Assembly: GCA_001939145.1 (NCBI GenBank)
Contig: LSRX01000074.1
Coordinates: 625,745 to 689,744, forward strand
Direction of reading: 5' to 3'
Source of the DNA: Symbiodinium microadriaticum
Taxonomy: Eukaryota > Sar > Dinophyceae > Suessiales > Symbiodiniaceae
Length of the DNA: 64,000 nucleotides
The notes under the pieces were generated by a model. It worked only from the letters and a program-made list of their open reading frames with translations, did no database searches and was not told where the DNA came from. The position numbers and the translations under genes are program-made. Below, piece by piece: positions 36,701 through 45,324 of the stretch. Position 1 is the stretch's first letter. Each line of letters begins with the position of its first letter.

Positions 36701-39700
36701 GTGCCACAGGAAGAACAGGTTTACGTGCTGAAAGAGTGCCCTCCAGCACTTAGCGTAGGAAAGGCCGTTCAGGACCAAGGTTGTCTCTTTGTCTGGGACC
36801 CTAAAGAGTCCGGCCCCTACTTTGTGCCTGCTTCCGAAGTCCACCGCTGTAGGTTGAAGGTTCCTAGGGGTGCTAGGCTTAATGCTTCTAGAGTTGTTGA
36901 ATACGTTCCTCAATTCGATGAAAGGTTGTCGCCTGTGGTTCACCAGCCAGTTGAGCAGCTAAGTCCTGTTGAGGCGGCTGCTTCGCCAAGCGCCGTAGAG
37001 TCCGACGCGGTTTCCGTTGTCGACGAAGGCATCGGCCTTAGTGCTGAGGAACTTGCAGAGTACGCACCCACCGAAGTTGCTACGAGCGACGACGAGAAGC
37101 TTGAAGCCGGTCACCTCGAAGAGGCGGACGACTTTGCCACCCGTGTTGGAGCACAGCTTTTTAGGTCAAGCGCTGAAGGGAGCGCACCTCCCGGTGCCCG
37201 AGAGTCAGCTGCTGTAGAACCTCCTTCCCTTGAAGAGTTTGCCGACCTGTTTAAGGAAGGGGCTGCAGAGGGCGCCCCCGCGCCTGAGAAGCCTGTGCAC
37301 CGTGCTGCGGTCGATCCAGAGGACCAGAAGCCTCTGATTGACTTAGTGGACCCAAAGTCTTTAGAACCCTCTAAAAGAGAGACCCTAATGGCTGAAGCTA
37401 AGTCCGCAAAGCATCTCCTTACGCACTTCCCCAAGAACCCCTTTTGCCGTGTGTGCAGTCTTGCAAAGACCACATCTATGAAGGTTGCCAGAAAGCCAGA
37501 CGCAAAGTCTGATGATCTCATCGATGCGCCCACCGGGCCGTGGCAACAAATCGCCACAGATGACGTTATCATGGCTAGAGGTGATGATCATAGAGGCATC
37601 GGGACAGGGGGGGTGAAGTCACACCACGTTGTAAGGGATGTCTTTTCAGGGGCTAGGGTCGCGTATCCTATGTCTCGGAGGACGCTTCAGCACCACTCTA
37701 AGAACTTTCGCCACTTCTTTGGTTTGCGCCCGACCGCAAAGCCACCAGTTTGTCTTGTCAAGATGGACGAAGCAGGTGAGCTGGAGGGTGCAGCGACAGA
37801 GGTTGGCCTCATCCCTGAGACTTCCTTGCCAAACAGATGGCCTCACAACGCGGTGCTTGAGCGCGACGTTCGGGAAGAGAAGGAGTGTTGTAGGAGCATC
37901 CACCTTCAGTCGGGTTTGCCCTATGATTTTCATACCTACTCTTTTCCCTACGCCTGTTTGTCGCTTTCGTTCGACCGTGTGAGCCACTCTGACAAGACTA
38001 AGTCGCAATGGGAGGTTCTTACAAAGTCTCCGTTTGAAGGCATCCGCGTGTGCTTTGGCCAGCTTGTTTACTACCGCAAGAAAGGTCCATCGACAAGGGC
38101 TCTTGATCCGAACCTTCAGCCTGGGTTGTTTTTAGGTTGGCGCCTTGACGCAGGCATGAGGTATAGGTTCGTGACCAAGGTGCTTGACTACGCAGAGTTT
38201 CGCGCCAAACGCAACACTCTCGTTGTTGACGTCCCGCAGGACGAGCTCTTTGTTGAAGAAGGCCCTCCGGTTTTTCCAGTTGCTAACGCCAATCGCCGCG
38301 CCCTGGTTGAAGGGGCTGCAGAGGGCGAGCTCCCAGAGATTCCCCTTAAGGAAGTGCCGTTCCCTCCAGAGGGCAGTGATGATAAGCCTCCTCCCCGAGA
38401 GCCTAAAGCACGGAGTGTCTACATCACTGTAGAGCGCATCATTAAGTTTAAGGAAACCCCTGGGTGTAAGGCTTGCTACGGAAAGGCTGCCATCCACACA
38501 CCTGAGTGCCGAAAGCGTTTCACGGAACTTGTTGAGAAAGAGCGCAAGGAGAAGGAAGAGCGCCGCTCCCTACCTCCGACGCCCGGCCGGTCCGTACCAC
38601 CAACTCCCGCAGAAACTGTGCCGCCAACGCCTGCTGCAGAAAGCGTGGCTCCGCCCACTCCTGCCGCTGTGCCGGAAGCGCCCGTCAGGGGGGAAGCTGA
38701 GGTCTCTTCAGTTGCCGGTGCTGCTGTTCCTTCTGTGACAGCAACCAGCACAAAGCTTGCCGAAGCAACAGGTGATCAGCCTCCAGTTTTTGGTGTTCCC
38801 GCCGGTGTGTCTCCAAAGCCAGCTCCTCAGCAAAAGCCAGTCTTCCAAAAGGGGACCAACCGAAGGGCACGCAGAGCGAAAGCCAAAGGAAAGAGCCTTA
38901 CCACCGTGTTTGAGTACGACTGCTCTCCCAGTTCGGTCTTTGGCAAAACTAATGCCGAGCTTGGTGTCCCACACCTACGCCTGTCGAGGAAGTTCTTTGA
39001 CCTCGAAGACAACTGTGTTCAAGCACAGGTCTCTGACCAACTTACTGCGGTCACGAACGCCCATCTTTGGGGCGCGTTGCCAAACCTAATTGGTTATAGG
39101 CGTAGGGATGGTGATGCTTCTAAGAGGAGGTGGTTAGCCCAGCTCGTGAAGTTTCGTAGCTCGTTCCAAGCTTTTGCTTCTCACGCCCAGCACGCAGTGC
39201 AGAGGGGCCACGACTGTACACTAGTCTGGCCTACCAGCTCAGAGTGTTGGCGTCGCCCTGAGGTTAAGGAGTTCCTCTCCAAGCACACCAGCTCTTGGCA
39301 CAAGGTTGAGGTTTCAGGTTGTAACTTTGGTTGGTGGGGCAAGGACGACAAACCGCTTCATGCCTCCTTTCGGTTTTACACCACCTCAGCTCGTTTAGTT
39401 GAAGTGCTTGGTAAGTTTCAGGAAGAGCATAAGGTTGAAGTGTGCTCTAAGAACAAAGGCTCCACACAGCACGTTCCCACCGAACTGCCCGCGCTTTGTA
39501 GGCACATTGTGCTTGCAATCAACCCAAGTGCACAAACGCCCGTTGCACCAGCCATGCCTGTGGTTCCCGTGCAGGAACAGCAACAGCATCGCGAGAAGGA
39601 GCAGGCACTAAAGCACATCTCCCCACTTGCAGGGTTAGACGACTTTGCTGCGGTGATCGAGTCAGACCCGACCTCAAAGCAAATAGTGGAGGAGATCGTA

Positions 39701-41539
39701 GACCTTAATGGTTTAGTGTCCCAGGTTTGTGGTTTAGAACCCGAGACACAGTCGAGCCCAGAGGTCTCCGCGATGGTGACGAAGCTTCTTTCGCGCGCAG
39801 AAATGCTTGCCAGTCCAGAAGCGCTCGCAGCTCTTAGGAGCGAAGCTGATGGACTAAGGTCTGTTCCCGTCTGGGATGAGTCTAACCCCAGGGAGTATGC
39901 GGAAGTGCAGAAAGAGGCAAAGCATACTGGGGCTAAAGTCCACTTCGGCAGGTTGATGACTATAGTTTCGATTAAATTCTATGAGCTAGCAAAGCACTTG
40001 CAGAAGCTCAAAGGACGTATCGTCTATAGGGGTGACTGCGCGAAGGACGAGTACGGTGCAGCTGCTGTGTACCAGGAGTTGGGTGCCAATCCCACTTCTG
40101 TGCAGGGGCTCAACAACTGCCTTGCTTATGGCGCCCTCCAGGGGCATGCCACCACGACCGCTGATGCGATTAAGGCTTATGTCCAGGCATTGCTAAAATC
40201 GAAGCATCAGACGTGGATAGAACTACCTCCCGAGCTCAGACCCAAGTGGTGGAGGGAGAAGTTCGCCCGACCCGTTGTCTTGCTGCTAAGAGCGCTATAT
40301 GGGCACCCTGACGCTGGGGGCCTGTGGGAGCAGCATCTAGCACGCATCATCAAGGGTCTAGGGGGCAGGGAAATCTCTGAGTTTCCTGGAAACTATTGGT
40401 TCCCTAATCGCAAGCTGTTGTTGTCTACGTACGTTGACGACCTGACGTTGTCAGGCCCAGAGGCAGAGCACCAAGCCTTCTGGGATGAGCTCACAGCTCT
40501 CGTCGATGTTGAGCCTCCTGAGCCTGTGTTCAGGGTTTTAGGCCGCAACCACTACATCGTAGATGTAGGGAGCGAAGCAGAAGACATGCCGTCCGTCTCT
40601 GCATCTAAGAACGCTATGGCCTTCGATATGGTAGACTACGCCCAGCAAACAGTAGACCTCTACCTCTCGTTGACCGGTTCTAAGAAGCTTAAGAACGTTC
40701 AGACGCCCTTTTGCCCTGAGGGGTCGCTGCCGCCATCTGATGATGAAGTCACAGGTGAGCTTGCGCCCGCCGCTTGTAAGTTGCTGATGAAAGCGCTGTG
40801 GTTGGGGCGGCTGTCGCGCCCAGACATCATCAAGCCCATTGGTGACTTAGCGACGTGTGTGCAAAAGTGGAGCCGCAACAACGATCGCCAGGCACACCGT
40901 CTCATCTGCTACATTGACAGCACAAAGTTGCATCGCCTTGTGGGGCACGTCGACGACTGCCCGGATGACCTCAAGCTGTCTTTGTATGTAGATGCTGACT
41001 TTGCCGGCGAGAAGGCCCACGCACGCAGCACCTCAGGGGGGTACTTAGTACTAGCGGGCCCTAATACGTTCTTCCCTTTAGCCTGGGTTAGTAAGCGCCA
41101 GACCTCAACATCCAGATCCACTACGGAATCTGAGATAGTGTCTTTGGCCCACTCACTTTACAGTGAGGGACTCCCAGCGTTAAGTTTGTGGGATACGCTT
41201 CTGGGCAGAACAATGCAGATGACGGTGCATGAGGATAACCAGGCGACTATCTTGATAGCTCGCAAAGGTTTTTCCGCGAAGCTTCGCCACATCTCCCGGA
41301 CGCACAAGGTGAATTTGTCTTGCCTAGCAGAGCAGTTCGAAGAAGGCTCTGGTGTTGATGTTCAGTACATTGATACCAACCTTCAGGCGGCAGACATCTT
41401 CACAAAGCAGCTCCCTCCTGCCAAGTGGGATAGTGCGATCCGATTGCTAGGGCTACGCACCAAGATGCCCAAAGAGCTTGTTGACAAACGCGTGCTGTCA
41501 TCAAAGCCAGGGGCAGCGCCCAAGTCTTCTAAGAAGTAG
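33740..41539 (+). CDS. copia Gag-Pol polyprotein (right copy)
   Basis: This 2599-aa polyprotein has the same domains as the left copy: coiled coil, CCHC, Gag, CCCH, protease (DTAAG), integrase, reverse transcriptase (YVDD) and RNase H. I saw no amino-acid difference between the two copies. With both frames intact, either copy could supply functional proteins if transcribed. Confidence 0.95.
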   Translation: MAGITPPSDDRSRSSRLADSSFSEPDLAPPPDLSLVPAAATLVQGQRPPGSRPPLVTISTGRDRRQDSSSSPSPRGTQRPTELSATQASFLAGAAVTHAHQSAQVALHAANTAQAQAASSQAQAQQVAQQASEWAQGVRQEAQSVVDQTRAEAQAAVTQTRVEAQTVVDQTRAQAQAEVTQVRAEANQAVLHTRAAAQEEVVAAQRTALERIALLEQELLQSRREREESNRRIEQLIAERRLADDYWTRREAELNQQLGIACSGGTPPATNRASHWPPMSFSPDTQSHNGPAPSTPLPVARARATPSGSPVGTQGQGHNSPKQAPSQEGAATSAPAASAAQPAEQPAALSSEAPPAQAEAVTVQSGSPSNPEVAALSHQVSELLTTVHSLAQAMATLQQPTAAASSAPPPPTTAAATVPTLSFPAPAAPLLLPASPRPASEASSESSSSSEGTPRPPACRVCGSRAHLEVDCPQLSANGGGGDGGGGGSPSGSGPRLPPAASPGRDAAPSAPEEPQTPADYEETVIRIKSLSDMTFPQPPTNAGQARGYVNQVLVAIARVQRTPGDEVYLWAQECLTHTEAQLRQDPRFPRLTREVSAKLLKTCKSGRFGLMFQQMTEAERMSTGGMPNGRVMLRAIFKHFQLERDRIGMLGERNLLGIKMQGTDVSALESFRDKYLYVLTTIPIDELPRPQTMFNHLLDELEKNSIMKARCEKAREATGGSHRRTTEWLWSKVEIALQLHQQKVNREEFDKNLRAKPQVLTSTATTGKDQVPATPAPKAAPKGAADKPPRKEKKNKKNKKDKDKDEEVPAAPAPKGAPKGGKGKGKGDNPKSPRTPRGGKGGDTTPRSAEVKRVKDMTAAEKKKTPCMFYAHGMCKADPCPFLHDDKKKYTGPPPRAAAKPKAKAKANAAIAAVIPAMPASNLASDTDCNVTWLWDTAAGRHLIGRQALSSDMRACVRTTSTPVGFATGGGAQHCSQSLSFGGSKLVPQEEQVYVLKECPPALSVGKAVQDQGCLFVWDPKESGPYFVPASEVHRCRLKVPRGARLNASRVVEYVPQFDERLSPVVHQPVEQLSPVEAAASPSAVESDAVSVVDEGIGLSAEELAEYAPTEVATSDDEKLEAGHLEEADDFATRVGAQLFRSSAEGSAPPGARESAAVEPPSLEEFADLFKEGAAEGAPAPEKPVHRAAVDPEDQKPLIDLVDPKSLEPSKRETLMAEAKSAKHLLTHFPKNPFCRVCSLAKTTSMKVARKPDAKSDDLIDAPTGPWQQIATDDVIMARGDDHRGIGTGGVKSHHVVRDVFSGARVAYPMSRRTLQHHSKNFRHFFGLRPTAKPPVCLVKMDEAGELEGAATEVGLIPETSLPNRWPHNAVLERDVREEKECCRSIHLQSGLPYDFHTYSFPYACLSLSFDRVSHSDKTKSQWEVLTKSPFEGIRVCFGQLVYYRKKGPSTRALDPNLQPGLFLGWRLDAGMRYRFVTKVLDYAEFRAKRNTLVVDVPQDELFVEEGPPVFPVANANRRALVEGAAEGELPEIPLKEVPFPPEGSDDKPPPREPKARSVYITVERIIKFKETPGCKACYGKAAIHTPECRKRFTELVEKERKEKEERRSLPPTPGRSVPPTPAETVPPTPAAESVAPPTPAAVPEAPVRGEAEVSSVAGAAVPSVTATSTKLAEATGDQPPVFGVPAGVSPKPAPQQKPVFQKGTNRRARRAKAKGKSLTTVFEYDCSPSSVFGKTNAELGVPHLRLSRKFFDLEDNCVQAQVSDQLTAVTNAHLWGALPNLIGYRRRDGDASKRRWLAQLVKFRSSFQAFASHAQHAVQRGHDCTLVWPTSSECWRRPEVKEFLSKHTSSWHKVEVSGCNFGWWGKDDKPLHASFRFYTTSARLVEVLGKFQEEHKVEVCSKNKGSTQHVPTELPALCRHIVLAINPSAQTPVAPAMPVVPVQEQQQHREKEQALKHISPLAGLDDFAAVIESDPTSKQIVEEIVDLNGLVSQVCGLEPETQSSPEVSAMVTKLLSRAEMLASPEALAALRSEADGLRSVPVWDESNPREYAEVQKEAKHTGAKVHFGRLMTIVSIKFYELAKHLQKLKGRIVYRGDCAKDEYGAAAVYQELGANPTSVQGLNNCLAYGALQGHATTTADAIKAYVQALLKSKHQTWIELPPELRPKWWREKFARPVVLLLRALYGHPDAGGLWEQHLARIIKGLGGREISEFPGNYWFPNRKLLLSTYVDDLTLSGPEAEHQAFWDELTALVDVEPPEPVFRVLGRNHYIVDVGSEAEDMPSVSASKNAMAFDMVDYAQQTVDLYLSLTGSKKLKNVQTPFCPEGSLPPSDDEVTGELAPAACKLLMKALWLGRLSRPDIIKPIGDLATCVQKWSRNNDRQAHRLICYIDSTKLHRLVGHVDDCPDDLKLSLYVDADFAGEKAHARSTSGGYLVLAGPNTFFPLAWVSKRQTSTSRSTTESEIVSLAHSLYSEGLPALSLWDTLLGRTMQMTVHEDNQATILIARKGFSAKLRHISRTHKVNLSCLAEQFEEGSGVDVQYIDTNLQAADIFTKQLPPAKWDSAIRLLGLRTKMPKELVDKRVLSSKPGAAPKSSKK

Positions 41540-41871
41540 GGGCCGCGTGCAGCTCTAGTAAGGAGCAGCGCCCAGACCCTTCGGGGCAAGGGGCCGCTTT
41601 GCTGCTCGAGATGTTGGTTGTGTCCGTTGTTTTCAAGTTGATTGGTGTAGTTCCAGAAACGCATCCTAAAGATGCGTCTGTTTCTATTTGACCCGAAGTC
41701 GCCAGTCCGAGCAAGTAAGGGGAGCAGCCTTCGGCGCCCGCAACAGCAACGACGCGCGAGGTGCCCGCGCCGCAGTCCCCGCTTGCACGCCCTAACTCCG
41801 GCATGAAGCCATTTTGGCGTCGGTGAAGAGGGCCCCAGCCAGCCGCACTACAATGTGCACGGCGAGGGGGG
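41540..41871 (+). other. 3' untranslated part and polypurine tract (right copy)
   Basis: It matches the left copy except for one base near 41752 (A instead of T). AGCCATTTTGGC is at 41807-41818 and the polypurine tract at 41864-41871. Confidence 0.75.
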
Positions 41872-42083
41872 AGTTAAGAAATAACGACCCCTTTGCACCT
41901 GGTAGTGGTGTAGTAAAGCATAGCTACCTTGTGCCCCTAGGCTAGTGCGCGTAGGCTGTCTGAGTGTATGTTTCACCTAGTGAGTTCTGATGTAATTTGG
42001 CTCAAGGCATGACTAGGAAAAGAGTGCTAAGTACCGTTCTCTGCGGTAGGCCTCTGTGTTGGTTGTGTCTTGTTCGTTTAACT
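41872..42083 (+). repeat. LTR, right (212 bp)
   Basis: It differs from the left LTR at two positions that I can see (A/G in GTGCACG versus GTGCGCG, and A/G in ACTAGAAA versus ACTAGGAA). ATTTGGCTCAAG lies at 41995-42006. Confidence 0.93.
41995..42006 (+). promoter_or_regulatory. spliced-leader-like sequence in right LTR
   Basis: This is the third copy of ATTTGGCTCAAG, followed by GCATGAC as in the left LTR. Confidence 0.6.
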
Positions 42084-42088
42084 GAAGA
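42084..42088. repeat. target site duplication, right
   Basis: GAAGA directly follows the right LTR, matching 18054-18058. Confidence 0.88.
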
Positions 42089-42260
42089 GCTTCATATAGA
42101 ATACCCTATGGAATACCTTCCCAACTATAGGCTACAGAACATCTTGTGTACACTACCTTATGGAGTACCCTACAGAATACCTTATAGAATTCCCTATAGA
42201 ATACCATCTGGGATACCCTGTACTCGAATACCTTGCAGAAGACTGCCTATGCACTGCCCT
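42089..42260. repeat. degenerate TATAGAATACC repeats, block 1
   Basis: Short units such as ATAGAATACC, GGAATACC and GAGTACC recur every 10-20 bases directly next to the retroelement. A second block of the same repeat lies at 42815-43140. Confidence 0.7.
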
Positions 42261-42279
42261 CGTTTTCAGAAAACACAGC

Positions 42280-42760
42280 GGTTTGATACCACCAAATTTC
42301 CTGAAACGACACTCTTCGGAACATTATCTAACTGCCCCTGCTTGTTGTCAGTACTTGCAATGGTCACTAGAGGGGTTCGATAGCACCAATTTTTTGAAGC
42401 AAGCCTTTCGGAAATCTTCGGAATCTATCGAACCTCCGGCTTCAGGTCTGCAAGGTGTAGCAGCTCCGATGGTGAAGCGACACCCTTCAGAAAATCTTGC
42501 GCTGTCGAGCCGCCCTTCGCTGCCCTCACGTTCGGAAAACGCAACGACTCGATAGCACCAAATTGTCTGATCGACACTTCGCAAAACTTGGTGCTATCGA
42601 ATGGCCTCTGTTTGTTGACCGAATTTGCAACGGCTCGATAGCACCAATCTTGTGAAGGAAACCCTACGGTAGACAGCATCTCGATGGCACCAAAATATCT
42701 GAAAGGAAGCCCGTCGGAAAGTTTGGTGCTATCGAGCCGCCCTTTGCCGTCCTCATTGTA
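42280..42760. repeat. TCGATAGCACCAA inverted-repeat family, block 1
   Basis: TCGATAGCACCAA or its complement TTGGTGCTATCGA occurs repeatedly in both orientations. One perfect 13-bp pair is 42549-42561 with 42588-42600; a near-perfect pair is 42681-42693 with 42723-42735. Weaker copies lie near 42378 and 42634. Confidence 0.8.
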
Positions 42761-42814
42761 GCTTATTGAGTAGGGATTTTTTACGAAAGAAACAGGAATC
42801 TAGGCAAGTTGCCA

Positions 42815-43140
42815 TTTAGAATACCTTACAGAATATCTTTTCTGCAAGCCTCAAAGAATTTCCTATAGAGTACCTTTGTAACCCTTATAGAATACCCTCT
42901 ATATACCCTAGATATACTTTATTGAAGACCCCGTAGCTTCTAGGATACCTTATCGAATACTTTCCTATACATGCACTTTGTAGAATATCAAATAGCGTCC
43001 TCCGTATATATGCTACAAAAAAGTAGAATACCAAATAACGTCCCCCGTATATATGCTATATAGAATACCATCTGGAATAATCCATAAAATGCAGTACCGG
43101 GTAGAATACCCCTTATGTATGATACCCCCTGCATACATTA
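42815..43140. repeat. degenerate TATAGAATACC repeats, block 2
   Basis: Units such as TATAGAATACC, TAGAATACCAAATA and CCGTATATATGCTA recur. One segment (near 42978-43010 and 43022-43066) is duplicated with changes. Confidence 0.7.
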
Positions 43141-43160
43141 CTTTGTACCCTTTTCGAAAG

Positions 43161-43224
43161 TTGGTGCTATCGAGCGCCGCTCGCTGTCCTCATTCTCGGA
43201 AAACGCAGCGGTTCGATAGCACCG
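43161..43224. repeat. TCGATAGCACC inverted repeat, block 2
   Basis: TTGGTGCTATCGA (43161-43173) faces TCGATAGCACCG (43213-43224), the opposite order to the pairs in block 1. Confidence 0.75.
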
Positions 43225-43944
43225 AAAGAGCAAAACTGTCCGAGCTGTTAGAAATGGCTCATTTCGGATAACTCGGAAAATTTCCTCAATGGCCAAATTA
43301 TCCAAGTTTGTCCAAATTATGTGAAATTGCTCGTTTCGGATAGTTCAGATAAATCGTAAAGTTTCCGAAAAATCCGATGTGAATTAGCGGCCAAGCGGAG
43401 TAGCGGCTTTGAGACATGAAGGGTTGCAACGTGAATTTGCTATGCGCATGTAGCAGAAATGCACATGCAGACTGCCGCAGACATGCACCAGACTGTCACA
43501 AGCGCCGTGAAATAATATTACACCAGCGAAGACCCCAAACAGCAATAAACCAATGAAGATGTTGCATGAATTTCGAACGAGACAGCAAACTCGAAACGAC
43601 AGCACTTTGTACAGGACGGAGACAACAGTTTAGGGTTTAAGGTTAACGTTCAGGGTTAGGGGTTTATAGGGCCTGGAGTCAAGCTTTAGCTTTCAAAGGA
43701 CGTAGGGTGTGCCAGCAAGTTCTCCGTGCGTGGGGTTTCAAGCAAATAGGCGCCACAGAGAGATGAAACATTACACCCCACGTCACCGCCTCTATCTCTT
43801 AGATGCAGACACCATGCAAGAAACACGAGACGAGATAAGGACAAATCAATCGTGAGAGACTTTCCGAACCCCATCACATAGTCCCGTCCCAGGATCATAA
43901 ACTGCAGCAAAAACACATGGAGACAAGAGCAGATAACGAACAAC
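43225..43944. other. no gene recognised
   Basis: The part near 43250-43380 repeats GGATAACTCGGAAAATTT-like words. A telomere-like stretch (GTTTAGGGTTTAAGGTTAAC and CAGGGTTAGGGGTTTATAGGG) lies at about 43630-43670. No exon was seen. Confidence 0.6.
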
Positions 43945-44460
43945 AGTATAAAATGAGACTATGAAGGGAAACAAATCCGGCTACCCCCGGCGAGGCGCGT
44001 CACAGCATCCGGCTCCCAGACTCAGACAGAGTGGAGACAACAGGTTAAATTGAGATTATGAAGGGAGACGAATCCGCCTAGTCCCCGGCGAACAGGTTAA
44101 AGTGAGATTATGACGGCTAGTCCCCGGCGAGGCGCGTCACAGCATCTGGCTCCCTCACTCAGACAGAGCGGAGACAACATCGCAGACAACAGTTTACATT
44201 GAGTTTATGAAGGGAGACAAATCCGGCTAGTCCCCGGCGAGGCGCGTCACAGCATCCGGCTCCCAGACTCAGACAGAGCGGAGACAACAGCGGAGACAAC
44301 AGTTTAAATTGAGATTATGAAGGGAGACAAATCCGGCTAGTCCCCGGCGAGGCGTGTCACAGCATCCGGCTCCCAGACTCAGACAGAGCAGAGACAACAG
44401 GCTAAATTGAGTTTATGAAGGGAGACAAATCCGGCCAGTCCCCGGTGAGGCGCGTCACAC
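43945..44460. repeat. ~110-bp minisatellite, five copies
   Basis: The unit contains ATGAAGGGAGACAAATCCGG, CCCCGGCGAGGCGCGTCACA and CTCAGACAGAGCGGAGACAA. The CGGCGAGGCG word recurs near 43988, 44125, 44235, 44345 and 44443, so spacing varies between 98 and 137 bp. Confidence 0.9.
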
Positions 44461-44554
44461 TATCTTTTTCTTTGCACAAACTGAGAACCCCAATATTTCG
44501 TTGCTTTGGGAAAAACCAAGAAGGGCACACGGACCACATTGAAATATTGAAACA

Positions 44555-44764
44555 CATTGAATTTCAATATGGCGGATCCAAGATGCAAGATCTAAGATTG
44601 CACGGGACTCTGGAAAAAATCTTGGATGCAGCGAGGGCCATATTGAAATATTGAGACCATATTGAATTTCAATATAGTACATCCAAGATCCATGACCAAG
44701 ATTCCTCCCCAAGAGTCCTGTGCAATCTTGGATCTTGGATCCGCCATATTGAAACTCAATATGG
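44555..44764. repeat. long imperfect hairpin element
   Basis: Arms 44555-44625 and 44696-44764 are inverted copies of about 70 bp sharing TTTCAATATGGCGGATCCAA on the left arm and its near complement on the right. The loop and flanks carry further TTGAATTTCAATAT and CATATTGAAATATTG palindromes, extending the structure to about 44500-44840. No transposase ORF is present; it resembles a foldback or MITE-like element. Confidence 0.8.
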
Positions 44765-44839
44765 CCCAATATTCCAATATGGGCCTCCCCGAGACCATAT
44801 TGAAATATTGGGCCGCATTGGGCTTCAATATGCTTGGTT

Positions 44840-45245
44840 CGTGCGGTGATGAGGAAATGATCCGAGACGTGTGAGTTGAAGGAGGGGTTTGTGCCGTCAT
44901 GAGGAGACGATCGCGAGTGGAAGAATGGTCGTGAGGAGATGTTCGAAGTGGAAATGACCATTTATATATGTGGCAGTCTGCATCCTAAACCTTCAACCCT
45001 GTGGGACCTTGACCCCTGAACCCTGAGTGGGTTGCCTCGTGAAGCCGCTTCCCCCATTCAAGGGCGGAGGGCTTCGAACACTTCAAGTTTTGAGCCTTAA
45101 AAGAATATTGTGCCTGGGAATGATGAGTACGATGTGTAGCATTCAGGTTCGCAGTCTATTGTATCCCGAATCTACATTCTACATCAATCCGGAGCCAAAC
45201 TGGTCTAACTCTGAAACATAGCTCCTCCCCACATCCAGACACAAG
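44840..45245. other. no gene recognised
   Basis: It contains a short duplicated phrase (GTCATGAGGAGA-type, near 44845 and 44897) and a C/A-rich tract CCTTGACCCCTGAACCCTGA before the first J-protein exon. Confidence 0.5.
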
Positions 45246-45324
45246 GGCGGCTGCCTTGGGCGTCACGCTGCTGGGTTGTCACCTTGCGAAGGAGACCCTC
45301 GCTTGGATCTTTCGTCGCAAGCAG
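45246..45324 (+). CDS. candidate first exon of J-protein: hydrophobic segment
   Basis: After an AAG|G acceptor it encodes AAALGVTLLGCHLAKETLAW and IFRRKQ, a membrane-anchor-like stretch followed by positive residues. The donor is GC (GCTTCA at 45325). It belongs to this gene by position only. Confidence 0.5.

Larger units (their letters stand above)
18059..42083 (+). mobile_element. tandem pair of Ty1/copia LTR retrotransposons sharing the middle LTR
   Basis: The order is LTR (18059-18270), internal region (18271-29965), LTR (29966-30176), internal region (30177-41871), LTR (41872-42083). The period is 11906 bp. The whole array is flanked by the direct repeat GAAGA, as expected for one copia insertion event; the middle LTR has no such flanks, its left side being the polypurine tract and its right side the primer-binding site. 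The internal regions are nearly identical: I noticed only two differences (near 18311/30217 and 29846/41752). All four large ORFs are intact. The outer LTRs differ from each other at two sites, whereas the middle LTR differs from them at roughly two dozen. Confidence 0.95.
29966..42083 (+). mobile_element. copia retrotransposon, right copy
   Basis: This second complete unit starts at the shared LTR. Both ORFs give the same proteins as in the left copy. Its 3' LTR resembles the far-left LTR, not its own 5' (middle) LTR, which is not expected for one element made by a single reverse-transcription event. Confidence 0.93.

Noticed and set aside
18059..42083. Two independent neighbouring insertions of the same element
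   Set aside because: The middle LTR is shared, has no target duplication and abuts the polypurine tract and primer-binding site directly.
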